The position numbers and the translations under genes are program-made. A stretch of DNA of 47,370 bases, taken from the NCBI RefSeq assembly GCF_000310145.2, contig NZ_AMXA01000029.1, forward strand, positions 1-47,370. The letters are read 5' to 3'. The notes beneath the pieces were generated by a model, which saw only the letters and a program-made list of their open reading frames with translations, was not told the origin of the DNA and did no database searches. Source of the stretch: Thauera sp. 28. GTDB taxonomy: Bacteria; Pseudomonadota; Gammaproteobacteria; Burkholderiales; Rhodocyclaceae. Within the stretch, counting starts at the first letter, position 1, and the number at the start of each line of letters is the position of its first letter. Positions 8,695 through 18,027 of the stretch are shown here, in pieces.

Positions 8695-9003
8695 GTGATT
8701 CTGGCAACCGAAAAACGCGTTCTGTTTACCGTGATCACCGAAGCGACGCTTGAACAGCCCTTGCTGCGCGAGCTAGATCGCTTGGGCGTTCGTGGCTACA
8801 CCATTTCTGACGCCCGCGGCAAAGGCAACCGCGGCGTGCGTGATGCTGCTTGGGGGGAGACCGCGAACATCCGAATCGAAGTCATTTGCACTCGCGAACT
8901 TGCCGAACGCGTGCTCGAGTTCCTGCACAAACACTATTATGCCAACTACGCGATGGTCGCATTCGTGCAGGACGTAGAGGTCATTCGCCTCGACAAGTTC
9001 TGA
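8695..9003 (+). CDS. PII-like signalling protein (GlnB/SbtB fold)
   Basis: 102 residues with the ferredoxin-like PII fold. It begins with a short strand (RVLFTVITEATLEQPLLREL), contains GVRGYTISDARGKGNRGVRDA in the T-loop region, and ends YANYAMVAFVQDVEVIRLDKF, the ending typical of SbtB-type PII-like proteins. These trimers bind nucleotides and regulate a partner, often a bicarbonate or other anion transporter. The canonical uridylylated Tyr context of GlnB is not evident. The start is GTG at 8695 with GGAG 7 nt upstream. The expected partner transporter is not in this window, so the controlled process is unknown. Confidence 0.7.
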   Translation: MILATEKRVLFTVITEATLEQPLLRELDRLGVRGYTISDARGKGNRGVRDAAWGETANIRIEVICTRELAERVLEFLHKHYYANYAMVAFVQDVEVIRLDKF

Positions 9004-9073
9004 CCATGCCCCATCGGCACCGAATGTTCGGAGACGGGGTTGTCCAGACAACAGCATTCATGGGGGGGGGATC

Positions 9074-9949
9074 ATGATGAGTGCGATAAAACGGATCCAC
9101 GCAGCAACCGATTTTTCTGAGCTGGGTAACGAAGCAGTGCGTCGAGCAGCGATCATCGCAGCACGCGAGGATGCGGAATTGCTGGTGACCCACGCGTTCC
9201 CCCGGCAGAGTGCGTTTGACGCCGTCTTTGCCGGCGAACACGACCTTCAGGATCGGATGCGTGCCCTAGCCGAGGAAAATCTCGCTGCGCAGATCAAAGC
9301 GGCGCAAAGTTGCGGTGCGACTCGTGCTCGCGGTGAGATCTTGACCGGCTCCGCGCGTCGTGTGCTGGCGGAGACTTCTGACATCTTTCGCCCAGACCTT
9401 TGGGTGATCGGAGCGCACGGCAGCGGTCTGTTACAACAGTTCCTGCTCGGCGGTACAGCAGCGCACATTCTGAACAAGGCCTCGTGTCCGGTACTGGTCA
9501 CGCGCAGGGCGGTCGAAGGAGACTATCGTCGTGCATTGGCTGCGGTGGACCTGGGCCCACGCTCAGAGGCGGTGTTGCGCGCGGCCTTGATCGTGGCGAA
9601 GCACGCCGGGGTCAAGTTGCTTCATGCCTACGCTGCGCCATTCGAGGCCAAGTTGCGGAACAAGCGCTTCCCAGAAACCGAAATCAAGCGTCTGGCGGAA
9701 AGGGAGTTCCTTGTTGCCCAGCGCAACCTCGATGCCCTCCTTGCTGACCCGGAGCTGGTCGGGATCGACATTGAGAGCGAACTCTCACACGGAAAACCCA
9801 ATACGGTCGTGCCAGATGCGGCTCGCGCACTCGGCGCGGACGTGATCGTTGTTGGCAGACACGGGGGAGGCCGTATTCGCGAGTCCTTGATCGGGAGCGT
9901 TCCGCGCTTTCTTGCCTATTACGCCCCCTGCGACGTGCTGGTGGTCTAG
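9074..9949 (+). CDS. Tandem-domain universal stress protein
   Basis: Cytoplasmic protein of 291 residues made of two UspA domains. Domain 1 (residues about 5-148) starts IKRIHAATDFSELGNEA and carries GAHGSGLLQQFLLGGTA. Domain 2 (about 155-291) starts RRALAAVDLGPRSEA and carries GRHGGGRIRESLIGSV. Both G-x2-G-x9-G-type loops are of the ATP-binding kind. UspE-like proteins of this layout are induced by starvation and membrane or oxidative stress. Two ATGs in a row (9074, 9077) can start it. Its TAG stop overlaps the TAG of the convergent mscS-like gene within one shared CTAG at 9946-9949. Confidence 0.88.
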   Translation: MMSAIKRIHAATDFSELGNEAVRRAAIIAAREDAELLVTHAFPRQSAFDAVFAGEHDLQDRMRALAEENLAAQIKAAQSCGATRARGEILTGSARRVLAETSDIFRPDLWVIGAHGSGLLQQFLLGGTAAHILNKASCPVLVTRRAVEGDYRRALAAVDLGPRSEAVLRAALIVAKHAGVKLLHAYAAPFEAKLRNKRFPETEIKRLAEREFLVAQRNLDALLADPELVGIDIESELSHGKPNTVVPDAARALGADVIVVGRHGGGRIRESLIGSVPRFLAYYAPCDVLVV

Positions 9950-10836
9950 TTATCAGTCATCAAGCTCGGCGCAGCCCATCCAGTTGCCCCTAAATCAGAA
10001 CGTTGCCGACTGACTTCGAGCCAGATCGCTCTGAACACCGACTGTTCGACCTTCAGTCGCATTGCGACCGGGCAGGTTATACGGATGATGAGCATGAGAT
10101 GCTCAGGATCAACAAAATCCCAGAGCACCTTGATCCGGCCTGACGAGTAGGAGATGAAGTCCTCGTTCGCGAGTTTACGGAAGTGCGCTTCAGCCTGCTC
10201 CTGCCATTCACGGGTCGCAAGTTCTGCAGCCGTTCTAGCGGTGTCTTCGATGCTGACAAGGTCGCACACCATCGCAGCCGGAACGGGAACCCTCATCAGG
10301 TGCAGCACGTATTCGCCGGTGGGCGATACATTCTTGACCGGTGTGGTCAGCAGCAGGCCGTTGGGAAACTCGACAACCTTCCCCGTGACTTGCCCTGCAT
10401 GGCCATACTCGGCCAAGGTGGTCGCGAACATGTCGATATCGACGACTCGGCCGCTGAACAGGCTGGATTCAATAAGGTCTCCTACCTTGAAAGGCCGGAC
10501 CAGTGTCAGATAGAGGTAGCCGAGCACACACATCAGCAGTTCCTTGCTGACGATCAGCATAGCACCCGCGACCGCAGCGAGTGACAAGGCAAAGCCCGCG
10601 ATCGTTGACGCCCAGACCGAAATGATCACGAACAATACGACAAACCAGATGGTGTTGCGGACCCACACCAGGTGAACCCGACGCTTCTCGTTGGAGATGA
10701 CCTCTCCGCGCGCCAGGTAGCGAGCCCAAAGATGTGTCAGCGTGGCGCCCACCAAAACCATAAGGACGGTTGCGATCACCCTCTCCCATTGACCAGGAAT
10801 GGCAATGAAGAGGCGCTCGAGGCTATCGATTGGCAT
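9946..10836 (-). CDS. MscS-family mechanosensitive channel
   Basis: Inner-membrane protein of 296 residues. Three or four N-terminal hydrophobic segments lead to the MscS pore helix and beta domain. Visible family features are the ALSLAAVAGAMLIVSKELLM segment, VRPFKVGDLIE, and GKVVEFPNGLLLTTPVKN, which correspond to MscS F-x-V-G-D and V-x-I-P-N motifs. Such channels release solutes on osmotic downshift. It begins 3 nt after psiE on the same strand and therefore lies in one operon with psiE and probably the P-type ATPase upstream. Confidence 0.88.
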   Translation of the reverse strand: MPIDSLERLFIAIPGQWERVIATVLMVLVGATLTHLWARYLARGEVISNEKRRVHLVWVRNTIWFVVLFVIISVWASTIAGFALSLAAVAGAMLIVSKELLMCVLGYLYLTLVRPFKVGDLIESSLFSGRVVDIDMFATTLAEYGHAGQVTGKVVEFPNGLLLTTPVKNVSPTGEYVLHLMRVPVPAAMVCDLVSIEDTARTAAELATREWQEQAEAHFRKLANEDFISYSSGRIKVLWDFVDPEHLMLIIRITCPVAMRLKVEQSVFRAIWLEVSRQRSDLGATGWAAPSLMTDN

Positions 10837-10839
10837 GCG

Positions 10840-11325
10840 TCACCCTTCTCCGCAGACTACTTTGTGCTTTCTCGGTCTGATCACGATCAGGTAGTAGCCA
10901 ACTGCGAGGGCGAATGTGATCGCCGCGGTACCGTAGAGATAGCTGGGTTCGACGTCGTTGAAGTCGAGAATGATCACCTTGCGTGAGATCGCCATCAGCG
11001 CAGTTCCAAGCACGATCTCCACCGCAAGGTGGTGGCTTTTGTCACTCTCGGCGTAAAGGATGATGTTGTGATAGATCTCTATCGCTATCAGAACCGCCAT
11101 GAAGGCCCCGAAGGTCGCCAGTATGTCCTTGATCTCGAGCAGCATGAATGGCGGCGACATCAACCTCTGATACAAGACATAAAGAACGTCGGCGACTCCC
11201 CAGATGATCACCAGAACCATGATTACCGCCAGCACGCGGGCAACCCGCCCGATGATCCAGTTCAGTAAAGGGATCGTGCCCCCCATGGTCTCTTGCTTAA
11301 CGCCCTTCTCGTTGCTTGTATTCAT
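10840..11325 (-). CDS. psiE: PsiE-family phosphate-starvation-inducible membrane protein
   Basis: 161 residues with four hydrophobic segments. Family-typical stretches are FMLLEIKDILATFGAFMAVLIAIE, HLAVEIVLGTALMAISRKVII and GYYLIVIRPRK. PsiE proteins are induced by phosphate starvation in enterobacteria; their molecular role is not known, and psiE genes recur in stress-tolerance islands. The gene lies between the truncated ATPase gene and the MscS-like gene on the minus strand. The first residues (MNTSNEKGVKQETMGG) contain a second possible ATG at codon 14. Confidence 0.8.
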   Translation of the reverse strand: MNTSNEKGVKQETMGGTIPLLNWIIGRVARVLAVIMVLVIIWGVADVLYVLYQRLMSPPFMLLEIKDILATFGAFMAVLIAIEIYHNIILYAESDKSHHLAVEIVLGTALMAISRKVIILDFNDVEPSYLYGTAAITFALAVGYYLIVIRPRKHKVVCGEG

Positions 11326-11400
11326 CTACGCCTGCGTGAAATAACTTGATTCCAAGGGGGTGCGCACCGTTACTCGGCCGGCCCGCGCGAGCCGCCGGTT

Positions 11401-12108
11401 TCAGTGCGTTACCGTGCTGCTTGCGCCACGTCTTCTCCAAGCCTTCTCGCCTTCGATCACCAGATAAATGGCGAGGCCGACGGCAACGATCAGCCCCCAG
11501 TCGATCCAGCCGATCGGCGCCGTGTGGAAAAGCTTGTTCATCAGCGGAGTATAGGTGAACAGCAACTGCACAGCCATCATCGCCCCGATGCCTGCCCAGA
11601 TCCAAGGATTACTGAACAGCCCGAGACGGAACATGGAGTACCGCAGCGAACGGCAGTTGAGCAGATAGAATGATTGCCCGACCGCGAAGACGTTCACTGC
11701 GATCGTCCTCGCCTCCTGCTCGCTGCGCCCGCTATACAACGCCCATTCGAACAGGCCGAAGCTACCCACGAGAAGCAGCAGGCCGACCAGCAGGATGCGT
11801 TTGATCAATTCGCCGTTGAGGATCGGTGCCGCGGACAACCTTGGCGGGCGACTCATTATGTCCCGCTCCCGTGGCTCGAAAGCCAGGGTGAGGCCAAGTA
11901 GCACGGCCGTGGTCATGTTGATCCACAGCGCCTGAACCGGCAGCACCGGCAGCGGCTGCGCCGCCATCACCGCAGCGATGATCACCAGTCCCTGACCGGC
12001 GTTGGTCGGCAAGATCCAGGTGATGAACTTGATCAGGTTGTCGAATACGCCGCGGCCCTCTTCTACAGCAGCTTCGATGGTGGCGAAATTGTCATCGGTG
12101 AGCACCAT
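11401..12108 (-). pseudogene. P-type cation-transporting ATPase, C-terminal third, cut by Tn3
   Basis: 235 residues beginning MVLTDDNFATIEAAVEEGR, the end of the P domain of calcium/sodium/magnesium-type P-ATPases (the DDNF motif after the hinge). Six C-terminal membrane segments follow (PVQALWINMTTAVLLGLTLA is typical). Everything upstream, including the phosphorylated DKTG and nucleotide-binding domain, is missing, because a Tn3-family inverted repeat starts at 12109, directly before the ATG. The missing 5' part does not reappear on the far side of the transposon. What remains cannot transport. It would otherwise have headed the psiE-mscS operon. Confidence 0.85.
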
Positions 12109-12146
12109 GGGGTCGTCTCAGAAAACGGAAAATAAAGCACGTTAAG
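12109..12146. repeat. Tn3-family terminal inverted repeat (38 bp)
   Basis: The sequence starts GGGGTCGTCTCAGAAAACGG and ends GCACGTTAAG. This length and form are typical for Tn21/Tn3-group 38-bp ends. The stop codon of tnpA (12142-12144) lies inside it, a usual feature. The flanking ATPase gene is broken exactly at its outer edge. No matching copy was found on the other side of tnpA. Confidence 0.85.
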
Positions 12147-15108
12147 CTGGTTGCAGCGGCCGTAGCGGCCTGAACTTGCCCGCGCCGATCTTGGCGTTGC
12201 TGCGCCAGAGGTAATCGCCAGTCAGGTTGATGTGCTCCCAACCCAGCGGCGACAGATACTGCAATAGAGAGTCATCAACGGACTTGCCGTGGCCACGCAG
12301 GGCATTCGCGGCCCGTTCCAGATAAACCGTGTTCCACAGCACGATGGCTGCCGTCACCAGGTTGAGGCCGCTGGCCCGGTAGCGCTGCTGCTCGAAGCTG
12401 CGGTCACGGATTTCGCCCAGGCGGTTGAAGAACACGGCGCGAGCCAGCGCGTTGCGCGCCTCGCCTTTGTTCAGCCCGGCATGCACGCGGCGACGCAGCT
12501 CGACGCTTTGCAGCCAGTCCAGGATGAACAGCGTGCGCTCGATGCGGCCCAGCTCACGCAGAGCCACGGCCAGGCCGTTCTGGCGCGGGTAGCTGCCGAG
12601 TTTCCGCAGCATCAATGAGGCGGTCACCGTGCCCTGCTTGATCGAGGTGGCCAGCCGCAAAATTTCGTCCCAATGGGCGCGGACGTGCTTGATGTTGAGC
12701 GGGCCGCCGATCATGGGCTTCAGCGCGTCATAGGCGGCATCGCCCTTCGGGATGTAGAGCTTGGTGTCGCCCAGGTCGCGGATGCGCGGGGCGAAGCGGA
12801 AGCCCAAAAGGTGCATCAGGGCGAAGACGTGATCGGTGAAGCCCGCTGTGTCGGTGTAGTGCTCCTCGATGCGCAGGTCGGATTCGTGGTACAGCAGCCC
12901 GTCGAGCACGTAGGTTGAATCGCGCACGCCGACGTTCACGACCTTGGTGTGGAATGGCGCGTACTGGTCAGAAATGTGGGTGTAGAACGTCCGCCCTGGG
13001 CTGCTGCCGTATTTCGGGTTGATGTGGCCGGTGCTTTCGGCCTTGCTGCCGGTGCGGAAGTTCTGGCCGTCCGAGGATGATGTGGTGCCGTCGCCCCAGT
13101 GCTCGGCGAAGGGATGCCGGAACTGCGCGTTGACCAGCTCGGCCAGCGCCGCCCCGTAGGTTTGGTCGCGGATGTGCCAGGCTTGCAGCCAGGCCAGCTT
13201 GGCGTAGGTTGTGCCGGGGCAGGACTCTGCCATCTTGGTCAGGCCCAGGTTGATCGCGTCGGCGAGGATCGTGGTCAGCAGCAGGTTCTTGTCCTTGGCC
13301 AGGTCGCCCGATTTCAGGTGCGCGAAGTGCCGGGTGAAGCCCGTCCATTCGTCCACCTCCAGCAGCAATTCGGTGATCTTGACGTGCGGCAGGACCATTG
13401 CGGTCTGGTCGATCAGGGCCTGCGCGGTATCGGGCACTGCCGCGTCGAGCGGCGTGATCTTCAGGCCCGACTCCGTGATGATGGCGTCCGGCAGCTCGTT
13501 GGCCAGCGCCATGCGGTTGACGGTGGCAAGCTGTGTTTCCAGCAGCGTCAGCCGGTCGTTCAGGTACTGGTCGCAGTCGGTGGTCACGGCCAGCGGCAAT
13601 TCGCTGGCCTGCTTGAGGCTGGCGAATTTCGCGGGCGGCACCAGGTAGTCCTCGAAGTCCTTGAACTGGCGGGAGCCTTGCACCCAGATGTCGCCTGAGC
13701 GCAGCGCGTTCTTCATCTCCGACAACGCGCACAACTCGTAGTAACGCCGGTCGATGCCGGCGTCGGTCATCACCAGCTTCTGCCAGCGCGGCTTGATGAA
13801 GTCGGTCGGCGCGTCGGCAGGCACCTTGCGGGCGTTGTCGCTGTTCATGCCGCGCAGCACCTCGATGGCGTCGAGTACGTCCTTGGCGGCAGGCGCGGCC
13901 CGCAGCTTGAGCACGCCGAGAAATTCCGGCGCGTAGCGGCGCAGCGTGGCGTAGCTCTCGCCGATGCGGTGCAAGAAATCGAAGTCCTCGGGCTGCGCGA
14001 GCTTCTGCGCTTCGGTGACGCTCTCGGCGAAGGCATCCCAGGACATGACGGCCTCGATGGCGGCGAACGGATCGCGGCCTGCTTGCTTGGCCTCGATCAG
14101 CGCCTGACCGATGCGCCCGAACAGCCGCACCTTGGCGTTGATCGCCTTGCCGGACGCCTGGAACTGCTGCTGATGCTTGTTCTTGGCGGCGTTGAACAGC
14201 TTGCCCAGGATGCGGTCATGCAGGTCGATGATTTCGTCGGTGACGGTGGCCATGCCCTCGATGGCGAGCGCCACCAGGGTCGCGTAGCGGCGCTGCGCCT
14301 CGAACTTGGCCAGGTCCGCGGGCGTCATCTGACCGCCCTCGCGGGCGATCTTGAGCAGGCGGTTCTGGTGTACCGACCGCTCGATGCCGGAAGGCAGGTC
14401 GAGCGCCTGCCATGCCTTGAGGCGTTCGATGTGTTCCAGCATGTGCCGCGAGTTCGGCTTGACGGGCGACTGACGCAGCCAGGCCAGCCAGGTCGTTTTG
14501 CCGTTGTCGCGACGCTTGAGCAAATCGTCGAGGCGGCGGCGATGCGCGTCCGACAGTGGTTCGGCCAAGGCCTCGTAGATGCGCCGGTTGGCGCGGGTGA
14601 TCGCTTCGGCGCTCGCCCGCTCAACGGCGTTGAGGGAGGGCAGAATGACCGACTGCCGCCGCAGGTGCTCGATCAAGGCGCTGGCCAGCACGACGCCCTT
14701 GTCGGTCTGCATGGCCAGCTCGGTCAGCAACTGAACGGCCTGCCGATAGTGGCTCATGGTGAAGGGCTGGAAGCCGAACACTGTTTGAAGCTCCACCAGG
14801 TGCTCGCGCCGTGTCTGTTCCCGCTGGCCGTACTCGTCCCAGCTTTCGATGCTGACCTTGAGCTGGTCGGCGACCAGCTTCAACAAGGGCGAAAACGGTG
14901 GCTCATCGACGCCAAGGATGACACCAGGAAAGCGCAGGTAGCAGAGCTGCACGGCGAAGCCCAGCCGGTTGGCCGGACCGCGCCTCTGCCGGATGATGGA
15001 CAGGTCGGTGTCGCTGAACGTGTAGTGACGGATCAGTTCTTCCTTGGCGTCCGGCAATGCCAGCAGGTTGTCACGCTCGGCGGCGGACAGGATCGAACGG
15101 CGTGGCAT
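12142..15108 (-). CDS. tnpA: Tn3-family transposase TnpA
   Basis: Transposase of 988 residues, the normal length for Tn3-family TnpA. The N-terminal DNA-binding part starts [18 protein letters not shown]. The catalytic DDE domain occupies roughly residues 600-950: SSSDGQNFR carries the first Asp, [18 protein letters not shown] the second, and [16 protein letters not shown] with [19 protein letters not shown] the Glu region. It appears intact, so it could act on related ends elsewhere. The start MPRR is the family-typical one. Confidence 0.93.
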   Translation of the reverse strand: MPRRSILSAAERDNLLALPDAKEELIRHYTFSDTDLSIIRQRRGPANRLGFAVQLCYLRFPGVILGVDEPPFSPLLKLVADQLKVSIESWDEYGQREQTRREHLVELQTVFGFQPFTMSHYRQAVQLLTELAMQTDKGVVLASALIEHLRRQSVILPSLNAVERASAEAITRANRRIYEALAEPLSDAHRRRLDDLLKRRDNGKTTWLAWLRQSPVKPNSRHMLEHIERLKAWQALDLPSGIERSVHQNRLLKIAREGGQMTPADLAKFEAQRRYATLVALAIEGMATVTDEIIDLHDRILGKLFNAAKNKHQQQFQASGKAINAKVRLFGRIGQALIEAKQAGRDPFAAIEAVMSWDAFAESVTEAQKLAQPEDFDFLHRIGESYATLRRYAPEFLGVLKLRAAPAAKDVLDAIEVLRGMNSDNARKVPADAPTDFIKPRWQKLVMTDAGIDRRYYELCALSEMKNALRSGDIWVQGSRQFKDFEDYLVPPAKFASLKQASELPLAVTTDCDQYLNDRLTLLETQLATVNRMALANELPDAIITESGLKITPLDAAVPDTAQALIDQTAMVLPHVKITELLLEVDEWTGFTRHFAHLKSGDLAKDKNLLLTTILADAINLGLTKMAESCPGTTYAKLAWLQAWHIRDQTYGAALAELVNAQFRHPFAEHWGDGTTSSSDGQNFRTGSKAESTGHINPKYGSSPGRTFYTHISDQYAPFHTKVVNVGVRDSTYVLDGLLYHESDLRIEEHYTDTAGFTDHVFALMHLLGFRFAPRIRDLGDTKLYIPKGDAAYDALKPMIGGPLNIKHVRAHWDEILRLATSIKQGTVTASLMLRKLGSYPRQNGLAVALRELGRIERTLFILDWLQSVELRRRVHAGLNKGEARNALARAVFFNRLGEIRDRSFEQQRYRASGLNLVTAAIVLWNTVYLERAANALRGHGKSVDDSLLQYLSPLGWEHINLTGDYLWRSNAKIGAGKFRPLRPLQPA

Positions 15109-15270
15109 GGATGCTCTTTTTCTTTCTATGGCCGAGTAAATCCAGTTCCGCTAAAAAAGGCGATATAGAGCGGTATCCCGATGACCGCACTCAAGAGAAT
15201 AGCCATACGCCAAGCCGCTCACCCTTCTTCACTCCAATACTGTATGTCTGCAAACAGCGCTCCGCGCGCA
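15109..15270. other. Junction DNA between tnpA and the arsB remnant
   Basis: No gene seen. The minus strand has a short hydrophobic stretch ([20 protein letters not shown], about 15125-15195) that may be a scrap of a permease gene, but it is too short to assign. Confidence 0.35.
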
Positions 15271-15447
15271 TCAAGTGAGACTCAGGCGCAGTGCCAGCGC
15301 TGCCAGGGTCGCCGCGAGTACGGGGACGGTTAGCACAATGCCCACCTTGAAGTAATACCCCCATGTGATTGTCATTCCCTTGCGCGCCAGCACATGCAGC
15401 CAAAGCAACGTCGCCAGCGAGCCGATCGGGGTGACCTTTGGCCCCAG
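15271..15447 (-). pseudogene. ArsB arsenite pump, C-terminal remnant cut by IS21
   Basis: The minus strand reads [20 protein letters not shown], then [14 protein letters not shown] and [11 protein letters not shown] before TGA at 15271-15273. This is the highly conserved last 58 residues of the ArsB arsenite/antimonite efflux protein. It is open right up to the left end of the IS21 element at 15448, and the rest of arsB is not found on the other side of that element. It shows that an arsenic-resistance operon once lay here. Confidence 0.85.
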
Positions 15448-15513
15448 TGTTGACGCGCACTGAAAACTACCCAGATTTCGCGGGGTCTGCGCGCTGAAAA
15501 GTACCCAGGTGAT
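15448..15513. repeat. IS21 left end with two direct repeats
   Basis: Two related units, GCGCACTGAAAACTACCCAG (15455-15474) and GCGCGCTGAAAAGTACCCAG (about 15491-15510), lie in direct orientation. IS21-family ends normally carry such repeated transposase-binding sites. Confidence 0.7.
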
Positions 15514-15554
15514 TAACCTCCGCCGCTTCCGTCGAGGAGCGGGGAACAGAGGAG

Positions 15555-17054
15555 ATGATCACCATGAATCTGCTGGGGAAAGTCAGACGGTTGTACTACC
15601 GTGAAGGGCTCGCGCTTTCGGAGATCGAGCGTCGCACGGGGCTGACGCGCAAGACGATCCGCAAGTGGTTGAAGGCGCCCGAGGGTGTTGAGCCGAAGTA
15701 CCGACGCAAGGTCGGCGACACCAAGATCGCGCCGTACGCGGGGCAGCTGGTCAAGATGTTGGAGACCGATGCGCGGCGACCGCAACGGGACCGGCGCACG
15801 GCGCTGAAGCTGTTTGCGCAGTTGCAGACGCAGGGGTTCGACGGCGATTACAGCCGCGTCACCGAGTTCATTCGGCGCTGGAAGGCCGAAGGCGGTGCAT
15901 CGGTCGCGAAGGCCTTTGTTCCGCTGCAGTTCGAGCCGGGAGAGGCGCACCAGTTCGACTGGAGCGAGGAGCATCTGGTCATCGGTGGGGTGTGGCGCAA
16001 GGTGCTCGTGGCGCACCTGAAGCTGTGCTATAGCCGTGCCTTTGTCGTGCAGGCGTATCCGACGCAGAGCCACGAGATGCTGTTCGATGCGCACGCGCGG
16101 GCGTTTGCCGCGCTCGGTGGCGTGGCCCGGCGCGGGATCTACGACAACATGAAGACCGCCGTCGACCGGGTGAAGAAAGGCAAGGCGCGGGTGGTCAATA
16201 CACGCTTTGCGGCGATGGCCTCGCACTACCTGTTCGAACCGGACTTCTGCAATGTCGCCAGCGGTTGGGAGAAAGGCGTCGTCGAGAAGAACGTGCAGGA
16301 TAGCCGGCGGCGGATCTGGCAGGAGGCGGCCGAGACGCGCTTTGGTTCCTTCACCGAGCTGAAACTGTGGTTGCTGGCGAAGTGTCGCAGCCTGTGGCAG
16401 CAGCTCAAGCATCCGGAGTACGACCTCAGCCTGGCGGAGATGCTCGAGCAGGAGCAGCCAAGTCTCATGCCGATGATCACGCCCTTCGACGGCTACGTGG
16501 AGACCCTCGGCAAGGTGTCGAGCACCTGCCTGGTCACGTTCGAGCGCTGCCGCTATTCAGCGCCGTGCGAGTTGGTGGGGCAGATGGTCGGCATCCGGGT
16601 GTATCCCGAGCAGATCGAGCTCGTCGCGCACGACACCGTCGTGGCCCGTCACGTGCGCAGCTTCACGCGCAACGAAGCGCGCTACGACTGGCAGCACTAT
16701 CTGCCGCTGATCGAGCGCAAACCCGGTGCGCTCAGGAACGGCGCACCCTTCGCCGACATGCCCGCGCCACTGCAGACGCTGCGCGCACTGCTGCTCAAGC
16801 GCGAAGGCGGAGATCGGGTCATGGCGAAAGTGCTCGCCGCCGTGCCTCAGCATGGCCTGGGGGCGGTGATCGTGGCGGTGGAGTTGGCGCTCGAAGCGGG
16901 CCGCCCCAGCCCTGAGCACATCGAGAATGTGCTCAACCGCCTGAAGTCAGCTCCTGCCACGCCGACCGTCGACACGGTACTGACCCTGAGCGAAACACCG
17001 GTGGCAGACCCGCAGCGTTACGACCGGCTGCGTGCGGAGGTGAGCCATGCGTGA
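15555..17054 (+). CDS. istA: IS21 transposase IstA
   Basis: Transposase of 499 residues. An N-terminal helix-turn-helix ([22 protein letters not shown]) is followed by an rve-type DDE domain: [10 protein letters not shown] (first Asp, about residue 136), [11 protein letters not shown] (second Asp) and [15 protein letters not shown] (Glu). The C-terminal part contains the usual [10 protein letters not shown] strand. The ATG at 15555 follows GAGGAG; a second ATG lies three codons on. It overlaps istB by 8 bp, which permits coupled translation. Confidence 0.93.
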   Translation: MITMNLLGKVRRLYYREGLALSEIERRTGLTRKTIRKWLKAPEGVEPKYRRKVGDTKIAPYAGQLVKMLETDARRPQRDRRTALKLFAQLQTQGFDGDYSRVTEFIRRWKAEGGASVAKAFVPLQFEPGEAHQFDWSEEHLVIGGVWRKVLVAHLKLCYSRAFVVQAYPTQSHEMLFDAHARAFAALGGVARRGIYDNMKTAVDRVKKGKARVVNTRFAAMASHYLFEPDFCNVASGWEKGVVEKNVQDSRRRIWQEAAETRFGSFTELKLWLLAKCRSLWQQLKHPEYDLSLAEMLEQEQPSLMPMITPFDGYVETLGKVSSTCLVTFERCRYSAPCELVGQMVGIRVYPEQIELVAHDTVVARHVRSFTRNEARYDWQHYLPLIERKPGALRNGAPFADMPAPLQTLRALLLKREGGDRVMAKVLAAVPQHGLGAVIVAVELALEAGRPSPEHIENVLNRLKSAPATPTVDTVLTLSETPVADPQRYDRLRAEVSHA

Positions 17055-17844
17055 TGTGCTTGCCGAACTGAAAGCCCTGCGCCTGTACGGGATGGCCGAC
17101 GCCTGGGCGGAACTGGTGTCCACGAGTGAGCTCGGGTGTCAGAGTTCGGGTTGGCTACTCGAGCACTTGCTCGAGGCCGAGCATACCGACCGTCACCTGC
17201 GCTCGATCCGCTATCAACTGCAGGCGGCCCGGTTCCCGGTGCATCGGGACTTGGCCGGGTTTGACTTCGAGCAGTCGAAGGTGGAGCGGGCGCTGATTCA
17301 GGAACTCGCCACGCTCGACTTCACTGCGCCGGCCCACAACGTCGTGTTCATCGGCGGCACCGGCACTGGCAAATCGCACCTGGCCACGGCGCTGGGCGTC
17401 TCCGGGATCACCCGGCACAGCAAGCGGGTGCGATTTTACTCGACCGTTGATCTGGTCAATCTGCTCGAGCAGGAGAAGGCGGCCGGCAAAGCCGGCAAGC
17501 TCGCCTTCTCGCTGCTGCGCATGGACCTGGTGATTCTCGATGAGCTGGGCTACCTGCCGTTCAGCCAGAGCGGCGGAGCGCTGCTGTTTCACCTGCTCTC
17601 GAAGCTGTACGAGCACACCAGCGTGATGATCACGACCAACCTGAGCTTCGGCGAATGGGCGAGCGTGTTCGGCGACGCGAAGATGACGACGGCACTGCTC
17701 GACCGGCTGACCCATCACTGCCACATCGTCGAGACGGGCAACGAGTCCTATCGCTTCCGTCAGAGCTCGGCCAGCGCGCGGTCGCGGATCAAGGACCGTG
17801 AGCAATCCAAGCGCGGCACCCTTACCGAGGACGAACCGTTCTGA
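17047..17844 (+). CDS. istB: IS21 helper ATPase IstB
   Basis: AAA+ ATPase of 265 residues that assists IstA and confers target immunity/strand-transfer control in IS21 elements. Walker A is [15 protein letters not shown] (about residues 103-117). Walker B is [15 protein letters not shown] (about 159-173). The conserved [11 protein letters not shown] and [18 protein letters not shown] motifs follow. It starts inside the end of istA. A perfect 14-bp hairpin follows about 13 nt after the stop. Confidence 0.93.
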   Translation: MRDVLAELKALRLYGMADAWAELVSTSELGCQSSGWLLEHLLEAEHTDRHLRSIRYQLQAARFPVHRDLAGFDFEQSKVERALIQELATLDFTAPAHNVVFIGGTGTGKSHLATALGVSGITRHSKRVRFYSTVDLVNLLEQEKAAGKAGKLAFSLLRMDLVILDELGYLPFSQSGGALLFHLLSKLYEHTSVMITTNLSFGEWASVFGDAKMTTALLDRLTHHCHIVETGNESYRFRQSSASARSRIKDREQSKRGTLTEDEPF

Positions 17845-17856
17845 TGCGGCGCCCGC

Positions 17857-17901
17857 GCAGAGAAGCCCGCTTCGGGCTACGCCCTTCGCGGGCTTCTCTG
17901 C
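17857..17901 (+). terminator. Stem-loop after istB
   Basis: Perfect 14-bp inverted repeat GCAGAGAAGCCCGC / GCGGGCTTCTCTGC with a 17-nt loop. It lies just behind the istB stop. There is no T-run, so it is not a standard intrinsic terminator; it could stop or stabilise the transcript. Confidence 0.45.
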
Positions 17902-17964
17902 ACACACTCGCGGTCAGCAACTCGACTACACTGAACATCGGCTGCTCCATGACGAGCAGCTAAA

Positions 17965-18019
17965 GTGCCTGGGTAAAATTCAACGCGCACCGCTGGGTAG
18001 TTTTAGACGCGCGCCGACA
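17965..18019. repeat. IS21 right end with two repeats
   Basis: CTGGGTAAAATTCAACGCGC and CTGGGTAGTTTTAGACGCGC stand in direct orientation to each other and inverted relative to the left-end units, ending in CGCCGACA at 18019. Confidence 0.7.
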
Positions 18020-18027
18020 CGCTGACA

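Larger units (their letters stand above)
12109..15108 (-). mobile_element. One-ended Tn3-family transposon remnant
   Basis: It comprises one 38-bp inverted repeat and a full-length transposase gene. No resolvase gene, res site, cargo or second inverted repeat is visible before the arsB fragment begins at about 15270-15447. The right part of the transposon has therefore been lost or replaced; it could not move by itself. Confidence 0.75.
15448..18019 (+). mobile_element. Complete IS21-family insertion sequence
   Basis: About 2.57 kb bounded by TGTTGACGCGCACTGAAAAC on the left and the inverted TAGACGCGCGCCGACA on the right, in the TG...CA form usual for IS21. It carries istA and istB in overlapping frames. 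Each end holds two copies of a roughly 20-bp repeat ending CTACCCAG or similar. Sequence flanking the two ends (GCCCCAG and CGCTGACA) shows no target duplication, and the left flank (arsB) does not continue on the right. The present position therefore probably results from a later deletion or recombination between copies. Confidence 0.88.

Noticed and set aside
12289..15168. Long plus-strand open frames opposite the Tn3 transposase (for example 13969-15168)
   Set aside because: They mirror the codon pattern of tnpA in GC-rich DNA, have no domains and no ribosome binding sites.
17857..17901. Standard rho-independent terminator after istB
   Set aside because: The stem is perfect but there is no T-run, so it is listed only as a possible terminator.
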